Shown piece by piece: positions 9,038-17,520 of a DNA stretch of 41,228 nucleotides. The DNA is taken from contig JAUWCJ010000008.1 of assembly GCA_030609365.1 (NCBI GenBank), positions 1 through 41,228 on the forward strand. The letters run 5' to 3'. The translations under genes and the position numbers were made by a program. The notes under the pieces were generated by a model that saw nothing but the letters and a program-made list of their open reading frames with translations, did not search any database and was not told where the DNA came from. The number at the start of each line of letters is the position of its first letter. The first letter of the stretch is position 1. This DNA comes from Candidatus Eiseniibacteriota bacterium. Lineage in GTDB: Bacteria > Joyebacterota > Joyebacteria > Joyebacterales > Joyebacteraceae.

Positions 9038-11824
9038 TCACAGCCTCAGCCCGAGTGACAGCGAGAGCGATCTGCCCACCGTCTCACGGGTATCGATGGC
9101 GGCGTGGTCTCCGAGAGTCTTGATCTTCTCGGCCTCCAGGAGGTTCTTGCCCGTCAGCTTGATCTCCAGGATGCGGAGCAGCTCCTGCGTCACGGCGATA
9201 TCCAGGAGGTCTCGCGGCTCCTCCCACAGGCTGTCCTCTCTGTCGAGCGTCACCTTGTCCAGCCGTCTTGCGATCTTGTTGTAGAGCAGCGTGACCGAGG
9301 TCCCGGTGTTGCTGTTCTCGTACTTGAGGCCGAAGTTGACCGTCCAGGGAGCCTGGCCCTGCAGCGGGCGGGTCCGAATCTCCCTGCTCGTGTGCCAGAC
9401 GCCCTCGTCGTCCTGCCAGCGCCATTCGTAGAGGTACTCGACCGAAGAGAACGAGCGCGTGTAGTTGCCCGAGACCGTCACGTCGTCGAACCAGTTGCCG
9501 AGGAAGCCGAGCGACTTCCTCGCCTCTATCTCGAACCCATGGTTGTGACCCCAATCGGAGTTGAACCAGGTGCGGATGTGCCTGTAGTCGGAGGACGGTA
9601 TCAGCTTCTCCTCGATGGCGTTCTCTATCTCCTTGTAGAAGTAGCTGACGGCCAGCACCTCTTCAGAACTCGGGAACGCCTCTACTCGAACGTCGAAGTT
9701 CTTGATGACCGAGCGTTTGAGGTCCGGATTACCCTGAACCGTGTTGTCCTCATTGAAGTCCCTGTACTTGATCGCCGCGATCTCCCTGAGTTCGGGACGG
9801 TTGACTGAGACGTAGTGTCCCAACCTCACGTTGCTCCACTCGGTCGGCATGTAGGTCAGGTTGATAGAGGGGAGAACGTCCGTCTTGTCTATCTCCGATA
9901 CTACGGGCTCCTGGTCGCCCTCACGCTGGATGGCCTCGACGTGCTGCTTCGAGTGCTCGACGCGGGCGCCGCCGGCCAGACGGAAGCGATTCCCCGCGAC
10001 CTCGAACGCGTGGTTGACCATCCCGTAGTACGCCTCGACGTCGTGCGTGCCATCGTACTCACCGGTGAACGCGCTCTTGACCCTGAAGGTGAGCTTGCGC
10101 TGGCCGTAGTTCTCCGGTTCGTGTATCTCGTCCACCGGCAGGACGCGGATCCAGTAGTTGGGGCTGCGGACGGTGGATGTGTCCGTCCAGTACGCGTCCG
10201 TGCGGTACGAGCGCTCCCGTTTCTCGATGAAGGCTCCGACCTTGACTTCGGTCGTTCCGAGCGCTCCGAGAGGAAGAGCGAAGTCCGCCCGCCCGCCGCG
10301 ACCATCCTCGTTGAGGTCCGTCCATGACCTGGTGTTCTCACTGAGACTGTGCGTTCCGTCCGCGCGCCGCGCGTAGTCGGCCTGCTTTCTGTCGGGTTCG
10401 TGCGCCTTCGACTCAGAGCCGAACACCTTCCAGTCGAACTTCGGTCCCCTGAGGCGCCTGCCGAGCTCGTGTGTCCCGCCCAGCTGAGCGCTCATCCGCG
10501 AGCGCTCGTCCCATTCAATGTGATAGCTCTTGCCTCCGGGCCCGGAGTTCTCGCTCAGCCAGCCCTCGGCGTACCCCACCTGGTCCCGCGCATCCTGGAT
10601 GTAGAGTCCCCTGGCGGAGAACTGATGGCCCGGCGTCGGGCTGTACGCGAGGTTCAGGAGACCGGACCAGATGACCTCGTACCGGTCCCTCGTGCCCTCG
10701 TAGTTGATGTTCCCGTATCCGGTCTCGTCCACCGGTGACCGCGAGTAATCCACTCTTTCGTAGGACTGGCTGTACTTCGCGCCCGCGAGGACGCCGAGTA
10801 CGTGGCGCCCATCGCTTTGTCCGAAGTCGTACCTGTCACCGTAGGACAGGCTGTACGAACCGTTGGCCGGCGCCTTCTCGCGGTGCGTGACCCACGAGTT
10901 CGTGAGCTTCTGGGCCAGCGCGTTGTGGTTGTTGCCGGTCGGTCGGTCGTAGTCCGGCACCTCTCTCGAACCGTCGTCCATGCCAAGCGCGTCCGTACCG
11001 CCGCCCGTGCTCCTCAGGATGTTGATGCCCGTCGTTCCGTCGTCGTAGCCCGACGCGATGGAGAGAGAGAGGCCGCGTTCGGCCGGTATGTCGCGCGTGT
11101 TCAGTCTGACGAGGCCGCCCGAGAAATCCCCCGGAAGGTCGGGCGATGCCGATTTGACGACGACCGCACTCGAGAGCAGCGAGGAGGGGAGAATGTCGTA
11201 GGTGAAGCTCCTTCGGTCGACGTCGGTGTCTGTGCTGGTGACCGGCACCCCGTCGAGCCACGTGAGGCTGTAGCGGTCGGTCATGCCCCTGACGTACACG
11301 AATTTACTATCGACGATCTGAAGCCCCGTTACTCGTTTCAGTACATCGCTGCCCGAGCCGTCCGGCGACTTCGAGATGCGTTCTGCGCTGATGGCGTCGC
11401 CGATGGTGATCGACTTCATCCGCTCGGTGATGAGCGCGACTTCCGTGGACATCACCCTGTCCGCGCTGACGACGAGGTCCTCGATCGTGAAACTCGCCGA
11501 GGTGCCTCCGCGCCGCGTGAGCTTGATGTTCAGCTTCGTTGACTTCCCGTCCTCTATCAGCACGTTCGAGAGGACCTTCGAATCGTAGCCCTCGAACGAC
11601 GCTCTGACGTCGTAGGTCCCGGGCGGAATGCCGTCGATCCGGTACTCGCCGTCTAGGTCGGTCGTGGCGCCGATGGTCGTGGCAAGAAGGAGCATGTTGG
11701 CTCCCGACAATCGATTGCCGCCGTCCGCCGACGTGATGGTTCCATGGAGGGAACCGGCGGCGAGCGCGAGAGAGGGAACCGCCAGCAGGATTGCGACAAG
11801 AACGGAAGTCCTGGAGCTTTTCAT
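9038..11824 (-). CDS. TonB-dependent outer-membrane receptor with carboxypeptidase-like N-terminal domain
   Basis: 928-residue precursor. It has a signal peptide (1-22), then a CarboxypepD-regulatory-like beta domain (GSLHGTITSADGGNRLSGAN, GEYRIDGIPPGTYDVRASFEGY). A probable TonB box follows at FTIEDLVVSAD, and then the plug (DVLKRVTGLQIV, YVRGMTDRYSLTWLDGVPV, VVVKSASPDLPGDFSGGLVRL) and a 22-strand-type barrel to the end. It imports a ligand using energy from ExbBD-TonB. The ATG at 11824 has GAGG upstream. It is divergent from the ExbB/ExbD/TonB operon, with an 11-bp-periodic operator between them. The ligand is not readable; the neighbourhood suggests phosphate or phosphorylated compounds. 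Confidence 0.88.
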   Translation of the reverse strand: MKSSRTSVLVAILLAVPSLALAAGSLHGTITSADGGNRLSGANMLLLATTIGATTDLDGEYRIDGIPPGTYDVRASFEGYDSKVLSNVLIEDGKSTKLNIKLTRRGGTSASFTIEDLVVSADRVMSTEVALITERMKSITIGDAISAERISKSPDGSGSDVLKRVTGLQIVDSKFVYVRGMTDRYSLTWLDGVPVTSTDTDVDRRSFTYDILPSSLLSSAVVVKSASPDLPGDFSGGLVRLNTRDIPAERGLSLSIASGYDDGTTGINILRSTGGGTDALGMDDGSREVPDYDRPTGNNHNALAQKLTNSWVTHREKAPANGSYSLSYGDRYDFGQSDGRHVLGVLAGAKYSQSYERVDYSRSPVDETGYGNINYEGTRDRYEVIWSGLLNLAYSPTPGHQFSARGLYIQDARDQVGYAEGWLSENSGPGGKSYHIEWDERSRMSAQLGGTHELGRRLRGPKFDWKVFGSESKAHEPDRKQADYARRADGTHSLSENTRSWTDLNEDGRGGRADFALPLGALGTTEVKVGAFIEKRERSYRTDAYWTDTSTVRSPNYWIRVLPVDEIHEPENYGQRKLTFRVKSAFTGEYDGTHDVEAYYGMVNHAFEVAGNRFRLAGGARVEHSKQHVEAIQREGDQEPVVSEIDKTDVLPSINLTYMPTEWSNVRLGHYVSVNRPELREIAAIKYRDFNEDNTVQGNPDLKRSVIKNFDVRVEAFPSSEEVLAVSYFYKEIENAIEEKLIPSSDYRHIRTWFNSDWGHNHGFEIEARKSLGFLGNWFDDVTVSGNYTRSFSSVEYLYEWRWQDDEGVWHTSREIRTRPLQGQAPWTVNFGLKYENSNTGTSVTLLYNKIARRLDKVTLDREDSLWEEPRDLLDIAVTQELLRILEIKLTGKNLLEAEKIKTLGDHAAIDTRETVGRSLSLSLGLRL

Positions 11825-12165
11825 CTGAGCGACCTCGTCGTTATTGAGTGTGCGCGAATCGATTCGTCCGGAAGCGACCGGGCCGAGCCGGACGCAGCGG
11901 GTCTCGCCGACGTCGGGGAAGGACCGCCTCCGAATGTGGGAGTCTAGTGCCGGTATGTTAGGGAATTCTTAGCGGGAGATTAGAAACTCGGTTCGAGGCG
12001 GAGAACAGTCGCGTGCCCACCCTCTCACTGAAACCTAACTTGAGAGGTCGCCCACCAGGACGTAGGTTCTGAAACTCCGGAAGAATACCCGGCCGGAACT
12101 ATCGGACCTGAGGCGCGAGGGCGCGCGCCCGGCGGCCGGCGGCAACGTACTGGAAGGGAGGGCAC
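11825..12165. promoter_or_regulatory. Divergent control region of receptor and TonB operon
   Basis: 341 bp with no credible gene. It holds both ribosome sites (GGAAGGGAGGG just before 12166; GAGG before 11824) and the YTAG array at 11958-11983. No consensus -35/-10 pair is obvious, as is usual for promoters that need an activator. Confidence 0.5.
11958..11983. promoter_or_regulatory. Three-unit YTAG array between TonB receptor and TonB operon
   Basis: TTAG occurs at 11958, 11969 and 11980, exactly 11 bp apart, within TTAGGGAATTCTTAGCGG and onward. The sequence and spacing match the array upstream of the porin (103-200). It sits 134 bp before the receptor start and 183 bp before the DUF3450 gene, so it could serve both directions. 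A single CCTAAC occurs at 12034. An OmpR/PhoB-type regulator is the natural candidate; this is inference. Confidence 0.6.
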
Positions 12166-12921
12166 ATGAGGAGAACGGCGCTGGTCGCCCTGTTCTTGGC
12201 TCTGGTGGTCGGGCAGCTCCTTGCGCAGTCATCCACGGATGGCGTCAGGGAGACCGTGCAGGGGACGGTCGACATCGACCAGGGAACACAGGAGGAGCGT
12301 GACGCGTGGGCGAGCGAGCAGGCCGGGCTCGAAGCCAGATACCGCACGGCCAAGGCGAACATCGCCTACCTCACCGAGCGCATAGCCGGGGAGCAGAAGG
12401 CCGTCGCGGGACTCACGGAGAGCATAGAGGAGCTCGAGCGCAGGATGTACGAGGCGAAACTCCTCCGGTCGAGTTTGCAGGACACTCTCGACATCGTCAT
12501 GGTCCGGCTTGAGGAGTTCGTCGCGCAGGACCTGCCGTTCCTCACGGAAGAGCGCGGGCGACGACTCGAGGTGCTGCGCAGAGAGCTCGCGCTCCCGGAG
12601 GTCACCGGGGCCGAGAAACTGAGACGCCTGCTCGAGGCGCTGCAGATCGAGACCGAGTACGGCAAGTCGGTGGAAGTGAGCCAGCAGGAGATCGCGCTCG
12701 ACGGCGCGTCCATCTTCGTCGATGTGTTGTGGGTCGGACGCGTCTCGCTCTTCTGGCGGACTCCCGACGGAGACAGGGCAGGGACGTTCGATAGAGAATC
12801 CTGGGAATGGGTTGAACTGCCTCCGAGCTACGGACGCACGATCGGGGACGCGATAGAGATGGCATCGCGCATCCGACCCGTACAGCTCATAAATCTGCCG
12901 CTCGGGAGGGTTCAGCGATGA
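12166..12921 (+). CDS. DUF3450 family periplasmic coiled-coil protein of the TonB operon
   Basis: 251 residues with a signal peptide ending near LLAQ and a long heptad-rich helical region (about 35-165). The C-terminal signature is LWVGRVSLFWRTPDGDRAGTFDRESWEWVELPPSYGRTIGDAI, diagnostic of DUF3450. In Vibrio and Shewanella the same family opens the TonB2-type operon DUF3450-ttpC-exbB-exbD-tonB-TPR, and the order here is identical. It is thought to act in the periplasm with TtpC. Its stop overlaps the next start (ATGA). Confidence 0.85.
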   Translation: MRRTALVALFLALVVGQLLAQSSTDGVRETVQGTVDIDQGTQEERDAWASEQAGLEARYRTAKANIAYLTERIAGEQKAVAGLTESIEELERRMYEAKLLRSSLQDTLDIVMVRLEEFVAQDLPFLTEERGRRLEVLRRELALPEVTGAEKLRRLLEALQIETEYGKSVEVSQQEIALDGASIFVDVLWVGRVSLFWRTPDGDRAGTFDRESWEWVELPPSYGRTIGDAIEMASRIRPVQLINLPLGRVQR

Positions 12922-14441
12922 GGAGACTTACTGGGTCTGCCGCGGCGAAGGTGCTTCCGGCGTTCTTGGTCGCGGCGGTCCTGCTCGTTCTCGTCGTCGC
13001 GCCCGGCGCGCAGGCGCAGGACGTGCGGGATGCGGCTCGCAAAGCTGACGCGGAGAGGCGGGCCGCCCTCGAGCGCGCGCAACAGGCAGAGGACCTCATA
13101 CTGAACGACCGTGAGGCGCTCCTGACTGCTGTGGAGGAGTTCGAGGCGGAGGACGGGGTGCTCGACGCGCGACTCGCCGAGCTCGAGCGTGAGGTCGCGA
13201 ACCTGGAATCCCACAGGGAGCGTCTTGCCGACCGTTGGGCACGACGGGAGCTTGAGTATAGGGAGATATCCGGGAACGTCCGTCTGGCGGCTCGCGATCT
13301 TGCGGCGCTTCTCGAGCAGTCGCCCATGACCGCGCTCAGGCCCGAGCGGCTCGGAAGGGTGCGGAGCATCCTGCGGGAGGGCTACTTCCCCGACATAGAG
13401 GACATTTCCAGCATGGCTGGCGCCCTCTTCGAGGAGATGGAACTGTCGGGCCAGGTCGGCCTGCGCGAGGCGAGCTTCGTGGGGCGGGACGGCAAGGAGC
13501 AGACCGGCCAGGTCATGACCCTCGGCGCCTTCACGGCCGTCTACCGCACGAGCGACGGTGGCGAGGTGGGATTCCTCAGGTACTCGCAGGGAGAGCGCAA
13601 GCTCTTCGCTCTCTCCGCGCTCCCGCCATCGGGCATGGTGCGCACGCTGCGCAGCTACATGGACGGCACGAGTGAATCCGCAACCATCGACATCTCGGGC
13701 GGCGCGGCGCTGCGCCAGATCACACAACAGGTCGGACTCTGGGAGCACCTGCTGCTCGGCGGCCCCATCGTTTATCCGATCCTCGCACTGGGTATCGTCG
13801 CCCTCGTCATAGTCGCCTGCAGGTTCGTCTTCCTGAGACGCGTGCACGGCAACACCGACCGCATCATGGGTCAGGCTTCCGCCCTCGCGTCGAAGGGCGA
13901 CTGGGACGGCTGCGAGGCTATCGTCAGGAAGTACAAGGACAAGAAGATGCCCGTCATCGAGGTCGTGGCCGACGGTCTGTCGGCGCGCCATGAGGACCGC
14001 GCGACTCTCGAGAGCGTCATGCAGGAGGCCATCCTGCGCGAGCTGCCGCGCGTCGAGCGCGGGCTCCCGATGCTCGCGGTCTTCGGGGCCGTTGCGCCGC
14101 TCCTGGGCCTGCTCGGTACCGTCACGGGCATGATCGAGACGTTCCGCGTCATCACGCTCTACGGAACCGGCGACCCCAGGCTCATGTCCAGCGGCATCAG
14201 CGAGGCGCTCGTCACCACAGAGCTGGGCCTGGCCGTCGCCATCCCGATAATGCTCTTCCACACGTTCCTGTCCCGCAGGGCCAACGGCATCATAGGCGAG
14301 ATGGAGGAGAAGGCGGTGCATCTCTCCAACATCATTCTGAAGGAGAAGATCCACGGTCCGAACGGCAGGACGAGGAAGGCGCCGCGCGAGGCGACGGCCG
14401 GAGCGAGCGTGGGCGAGCTTGCCGGGGGGACGGCCGACTGA
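12918..14441 (+). CDS. ttpC: TtpC-like MotA/TolQ/ExbB proton channel family protein with long coiled-coil N-terminus
   Basis: 507 residues: signal or anchor segment 10-34, a charged coiled coil of about 90 residues (36-125), a periplasmic beta-rich part, and a membrane helix near 284-302. The C-terminal MotA/TolQ/ExbB domain has two more helices (AVFGAVAPLLGLLGTVTGMIETF about 390-412, ALVTTELGLAVAIPIMLF about 431-448). This layout, twice ExbB length, is that of TtpC, the extra component of Vibrio-type TonB2 systems. It overlaps the neighbours by 4 and 1 bp. Function by family: energising TonB with the adjacent ExbB/ExbD. Confidence 0.87.
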   Translation: MRRLTGSAAAKVLPAFLVAAVLLVLVVAPGAQAQDVRDAARKADAERRAALERAQQAEDLILNDREALLTAVEEFEAEDGVLDARLAELEREVANLESHRERLADRWARRELEYREISGNVRLAARDLAALLEQSPMTALRPERLGRVRSILREGYFPDIEDISSMAGALFEEMELSGQVGLREASFVGRDGKEQTGQVMTLGAFTAVYRTSDGGEVGFLRYSQGERKLFALSALPPSGMVRTLRSYMDGTSESATIDISGGAALRQITQQVGLWEHLLLGGPIVYPILALGIVALVIVACRFVFLRRVHGNTDRIMGQASALASKGDWDGCEAIVRKYKDKKMPVIEVVADGLSARHEDRATLESVMQEAILRELPRVERGLPMLAVFGAVAPLLGLLGTVTGMIETFRVITLYGTGDPRLMSSGISEALVTTELGLAVAIPIMLFHTFLSRRANGIIGEMEEKAVHLSNIILKEKIHGPNGRTRKAPREATAGASVGELAGGTAD

Positions 14442-15169
14442 TGGAAGCTATCAGCACGACCTTTCATTACCTGAGGCAGGGCGGGTGGATCATGATCCCA
14501 CTGGCCATCGCCTCGATCGTCCTGTGGACACTCATGCTAGAACGCCTGGGTTCCCTCAGGACGCTGAGAAGGCAGGACCTCACGATCGACGACGCGATAC
14601 GAGGGGTCCGTATCGGGGTGGAGCTGGTCGAGGGCGAGGGGCTGCGCGCCCGGCTCGTACGGAGCTTCCTCGCCAGGCGCTCGGGGTTCGCCGCGCTGGA
14701 TGTCGACGTCCTCAGGCAGTGTGCCTTGAGAGAGCAGCCCGGCCTGAGCAGATTCCTTGCCATGATCGGCGTGCTGGTCGCCGTCGCTCCGCTTCTCGGG
14801 CTCCTCGGAACTGTCCTCGGGATGATTGAGACGTTCCAGGTCATTTCCGTCTTCGGAACCGGCAACGCCAGCGCGATGGCGAGCGGGATATCCATAGCTC
14901 TCATCACGACAGAGGCCGGGCTTCTGATCGCGGTGCCCGGACTCCTCTTGAGCGGGGTTCTCATGCAGCAGTCCGCGCGGCTTCGGACGCAGCTTGAGGA
15001 GGACCTCACGATTCTGACGCGCATCGTGCGCCGTTCGAACCACTCGAACCGCGCGGCGCCGGACGAGAGGAAGTACGGCGACGCCTGCAACGGACCGACG
15101 GGGAGCGACGCGGCCGCGACGACGGCATCTGTTCCAGCTATGGCCTGTTCGGAGGGCAGCAGCGGATGA
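14441..15169 (+). CDS. exbB: ExbB-type proton channel subunit
   Basis: 242 residues with three membrane helices (about 15-33, 105-130, 149-170). The MotA/TolQ/ExbB core reads APLLGLLGTVLGMIETFQVISVFG, then GISIALITTEAGLLIAVPGLLL. With ExbD it forms the proton channel that powers TonB. The conserved Thr in the last helix (ITTEAG) is the pore-lining position in this family. The ATG overlaps the preceding TGA (TGATG) and its own stop overlaps exbD (ATGA), so the operon is translationally coupled. The C-terminal 35 residues are an unusual polar tail. Confidence 0.9.
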   Translation: MEAISTTFHYLRQGGWIMIPLAIASIVLWTLMLERLGSLRTLRRQDLTIDDAIRGVRIGVELVEGEGLRARLVRSFLARRSGFAALDVDVLRQCALREQPGLSRFLAMIGVLVAVAPLLGLLGTVLGMIETFQVISVFGTGNASAMASGISIALITTEAGLLIAVPGLLLSGVLMQQSARLRTQLEEDLTILTRIVRRSNHSNRAAPDERKYGDACNGPTGSDAAATTASVPAMACSEGSSG

Positions 15170-15585
15170 TAAGCGTAAGAGGTACGATTCGGGGTGGGGG
15201 AGGCAAGGTGGAAATCCCACTGGGTCCACTCATTGATATGGTCTTCCTGCTGCTCATCTTCTTCGCCGTAACGACGAGCTTCGTGAAGGAAGCGGGGATC
15301 GACGTGCAGCGGGCGACGGCATCGACGGCGGAAGTCAAGGAGCACGCGGGGATCATGATCGGCGTGACGCCGGAGGGCGACGCGTACTTCGAGGGCGCGC
15401 GCATCGACATCAGAAGCGTGCGTGCGCACGTTGAGCGGGCGCTGGCGGAAGACCCCGAGAGCGGCGTCGTCATAGTCGCGGACAAGCGCAGCGAGACGGG
15501 CGCCATCGTGACCGTCATGGATCAGTGCCGGTTGGCGGGCGCCAAGACCGTGAGCCTCGCCGCCAAGCGCGAGGAAGAGCCTTGA
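15166..15585 (+). CDS. exbD: ExbD-type biopolymer transport protein
   Basis: 139 residues with a short cytoplasmic N-terminus, one membrane helix (about 20-40) carrying the essential proton-binding Asp in PLIDMVFLLLIFF, and a periplasmic ExbD domain (VTPEGDAYFEGARIDIRSVR, then VVIVADKRSETG). The length is normal for ExbD/TolR. It overlaps exbB by 4 bp, and its own stop is overlapped by the TTG of tonB. Confidence 0.92.
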   Translation: MISVRGTIRGGGGKVEIPLGPLIDMVFLLLIFFAVTTSFVKEAGIDVQRATASTAEVKEHAGIMIGVTPEGDAYFEGARIDIRSVRAHVERALAEDPESGVVIVADKRSETGAIVTVMDQCRLAGAKTVSLAAKREEEP

Positions 15586-16208
15586 CGAGAACAGCACGCT
15601 TCCCGCTCTGGGTCTTCGCAGTGGCCGTCGGGGTCAACGTCCTGCTGTTCGCATTCGCCGCGCTGCTGCTTCAGGAGCGCCGCGTTCCCCAGGACATGAC
15701 GAATCCCATCGGCGTGAGCCTCGTCAAGCTCGAGGCTCCCTCCATGCCCGAGCAGCAGGAGGTCAGCAAGGCCGAGAAGCCCAAGCCCCGGCAGAAGATG
15801 GACTTCACACCCGATGTGATCCGCCCGCAGCTCGGTGGACCCGGGCAGATGGATCTCGGCGTCGCCATTAATCTGGGTGGAGCGGAGGGCATCAGCGGCA
15901 CACGCGAGTTCGTGTTCGAGGCCTACGAGCTGGACCAGGCGCCCGCCCCCATCGTGCGCGTCCCTCCCGTCTACCCCTACGGTGCGCGGGAGAGAGGTAT
16001 CGAGGGGGCGGTTCAGGTGCGGATGCTGGTCACGATCGAGGGGACCGTCGGCGACGTGGAGATCCTTGATGCCCGCCCCCAGGGCATCTTCGAGGAGGTC
16101 GTGAGAAGAACGGTCCCGCAGTGGAAGTTCTCGCCCGGCAAGATACAGGGCAAGGCCGTCACGGCGTGGGTCACGACGACCATACACTTCAACCTGAGTT
16201 CCGGATGA
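15582..16208 (+). CDS. tonB: TonB energy-transducing protein (TonB2 type)
   Basis: 208 residues. It has an N-terminal membrane anchor (LWVFAVAVGVNVLLFAFAALLL), a short linker with only a brief Lys/Pro stretch (KAEKPKPRQ) instead of the long Pro-rich spacer of classical TonB, and a C-terminal TonB domain (PVYPYGARERGIEGAVQVRMLVTIEGTVGDVEIL, then VPQWKFSPGKIQGKAVTAWV). The start is TTG 15582, overlapping the exbD stop and preceded by AGGAAGAG. An in-frame ATG at 15525 lies inside exbD and would put a charged segment before the anchor. Short TonBs are typical of TtpC-containing systems. Confidence 0.88.
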   Translation: MTRTARFPLWVFAVAVGVNVLLFAFAALLLQERRVPQDMTNPIGVSLVKLEAPSMPEQQEVSKAEKPKPRQKMDFTPDVIRPQLGGPGQMDLGVAINLGGAEGISGTREFVFEAYELDQAPAPIVRVPPVYPYGARERGIEGAVQVRMLVTIEGTVGDVEILDARPQGIFEEVVRRTVPQWKFSPGKIQGKAVTAWVTTTIHFNLSSG

Positions 16209-17419
16209 TGATCACTTCGCCCATCACACGCGCGCTCCTTCTGTCCGCGGGGCTCCTCCTGGCCACGCTTGCCGCGTCCGCCGGGGATGGCGTCATGGTT
16301 GAGCGTCGGATCGACGATATCTCCGACGTGCCCGCCGCCGCTCGCCTCGTTCTCTACACGTCCCAGCAGAACCGTGAGGAGGGCGACCCCGAGTCCGCCG
16401 TCAACGCCCTCCTCGAGTTCCTGGAGAAGCACGCGGAACTCGATCATTTCCTCGTGCGCTTCCATCTGGCCGTCAGCTGGGCACAGCGCGGCGATCTCGA
16501 GGAGGCGCTCAAGGCCTACCAACGCTCCGTGGAGATGGAGCCGCTCTTCGCACAGGGGTGGCTCAACCTTGGCGAGCTTGGGTACAACATGGGTCTCTAC
16601 GACGTGGCGGCGGATGCACTCACCAGGGGCTATGAAGTCAGCGAATGGAAGGAGCCGAGTGTCCTCTTCTTCTCCGCCGCCGCGCTCGTCATGGACGGAC
16701 AGGCGGAAGACGCCGTCCCGATTCTCGAACAGCTGGTCGGCAGCTCAGAGGAAAGGGCGAAGCTCGAATGGCACCGAACGCTCATCATGGCGCACTTGGG
16801 GCTTGAGGATCGGAAGAGCGGGACCGCCGCCGTGGAGCGGATGCTCTCGCAGTACCCGGAGCACCCCGATGCGTGGCGTCTCGGCTTCCGGTACTACGCG
16901 AGTGTGGAGCAGTACGAATGCGCTGCCGTCGCGCTCACGGTGGCCGGGTATCTGCGGGCGCTCACGCGGACCGAAGAGATGACGTTGGGTGACCTGTACC
17001 TCGCGGTCGGGGTGCCCACGCAGGCGGGGGACCACTACGGCGCCGCCGTCGCGGACAGCGGCTCGGTGGCCAGTCTCGAGCGCCTTGCGTCCGCGCACCT
17101 CGCGGCCTACGAATACGAGGAGGCGTTCGATGCGCTCGACCGCGCGCTGCAACTGGAACCTACGGCGCGCCTGCTGTCCCTGCTGGGCGACCTGCACTTC
17201 ATGCAGAAGAACTACCAGGAGGCGTACGACGCGTACTCCAGATGTGCGGAAGCGGACGCCGCATATGAACGGGCCTACCTGATGATGGGCTACTGCGCCA
17301 TGCAGCTGGAGCACACCGGGAACGCCCTCGCGGCTCTTGAGAAGGCAGTTGAGTTCCCAGACCTTGCCTCCAAGGCTCACCAGCTCATGGCTGCGGTCAG
17401 GTACTACGCGGGCCAGTAG
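16205..17419 (+). CDS. Exported TPR protein closing the TonB operon
   Basis: 404 residues with a signal peptide (about 1-25) and then tetratricopeptide repeats over most of the length, for example ALKAYQRSVEMEPLFAQGWLNLGELGYNMGLYDVAADAL and ALDRALQLEPTARLLSLLGDLHFMQKNYQEAYDAY. A TPR protein is the usual last gene of DUF3450/TtpC TonB operons and is presumed periplasmic. The ATG at 16205 overlaps the tonB stop (ATGATGA); an adjacent ATG at 16208 is possible. Confidence 0.88.
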   Translation: MMITSPITRALLLSAGLLLATLAASAGDGVMVERRIDDISDVPAAARLVLYTSQQNREEGDPESAVNALLEFLEKHAELDHFLVRFHLAVSWAQRGDLEEALKAYQRSVEMEPLFAQGWLNLGELGYNMGLYDVAADALTRGYEVSEWKEPSVLFFSAAALVMDGQAEDAVPILEQLVGSSEERAKLEWHRTLIMAHLGLEDRKSGTAAVERMLSQYPEHPDAWRLGFRYYASVEQYECAAVALTVAGYLRALTRTEEMTLGDLYLAVGVPTQAGDHYGAAVADSGSVASLERLASAHLAAYEYEEAFDALDRALQLEPTARLLSLLGDLHFMQKNYQEAYDAYSRCAEADAAYERAYLMMGYCAMQLEHTGNALAALEKAVEFPDLASKAHQLMAAVRYYAGQ

Positions 17420-17459
17420 AGCTCCAGTGTGCCGGCATGTGGTGGATTCCACGTGACGT

Positions 17460-17481
17460 GCCCGGCGCGCGTGCGCCGGGC
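17460..17481 (+). terminator. Hairpin after the TonB operon
   Basis: Perfect 9-bp stem GCCCGGCGC / GCGCCGGGC with a 4-nt loop, 40 bp after the TPR gene and between convergent genes. The T-run is poor; it is probably a bidirectional terminator. Confidence 0.5.
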
Positions 17482-17520
17482 CACGATTGCCCCAGTCGAT
17501 GTCGCACACTTGTCTCGGGA

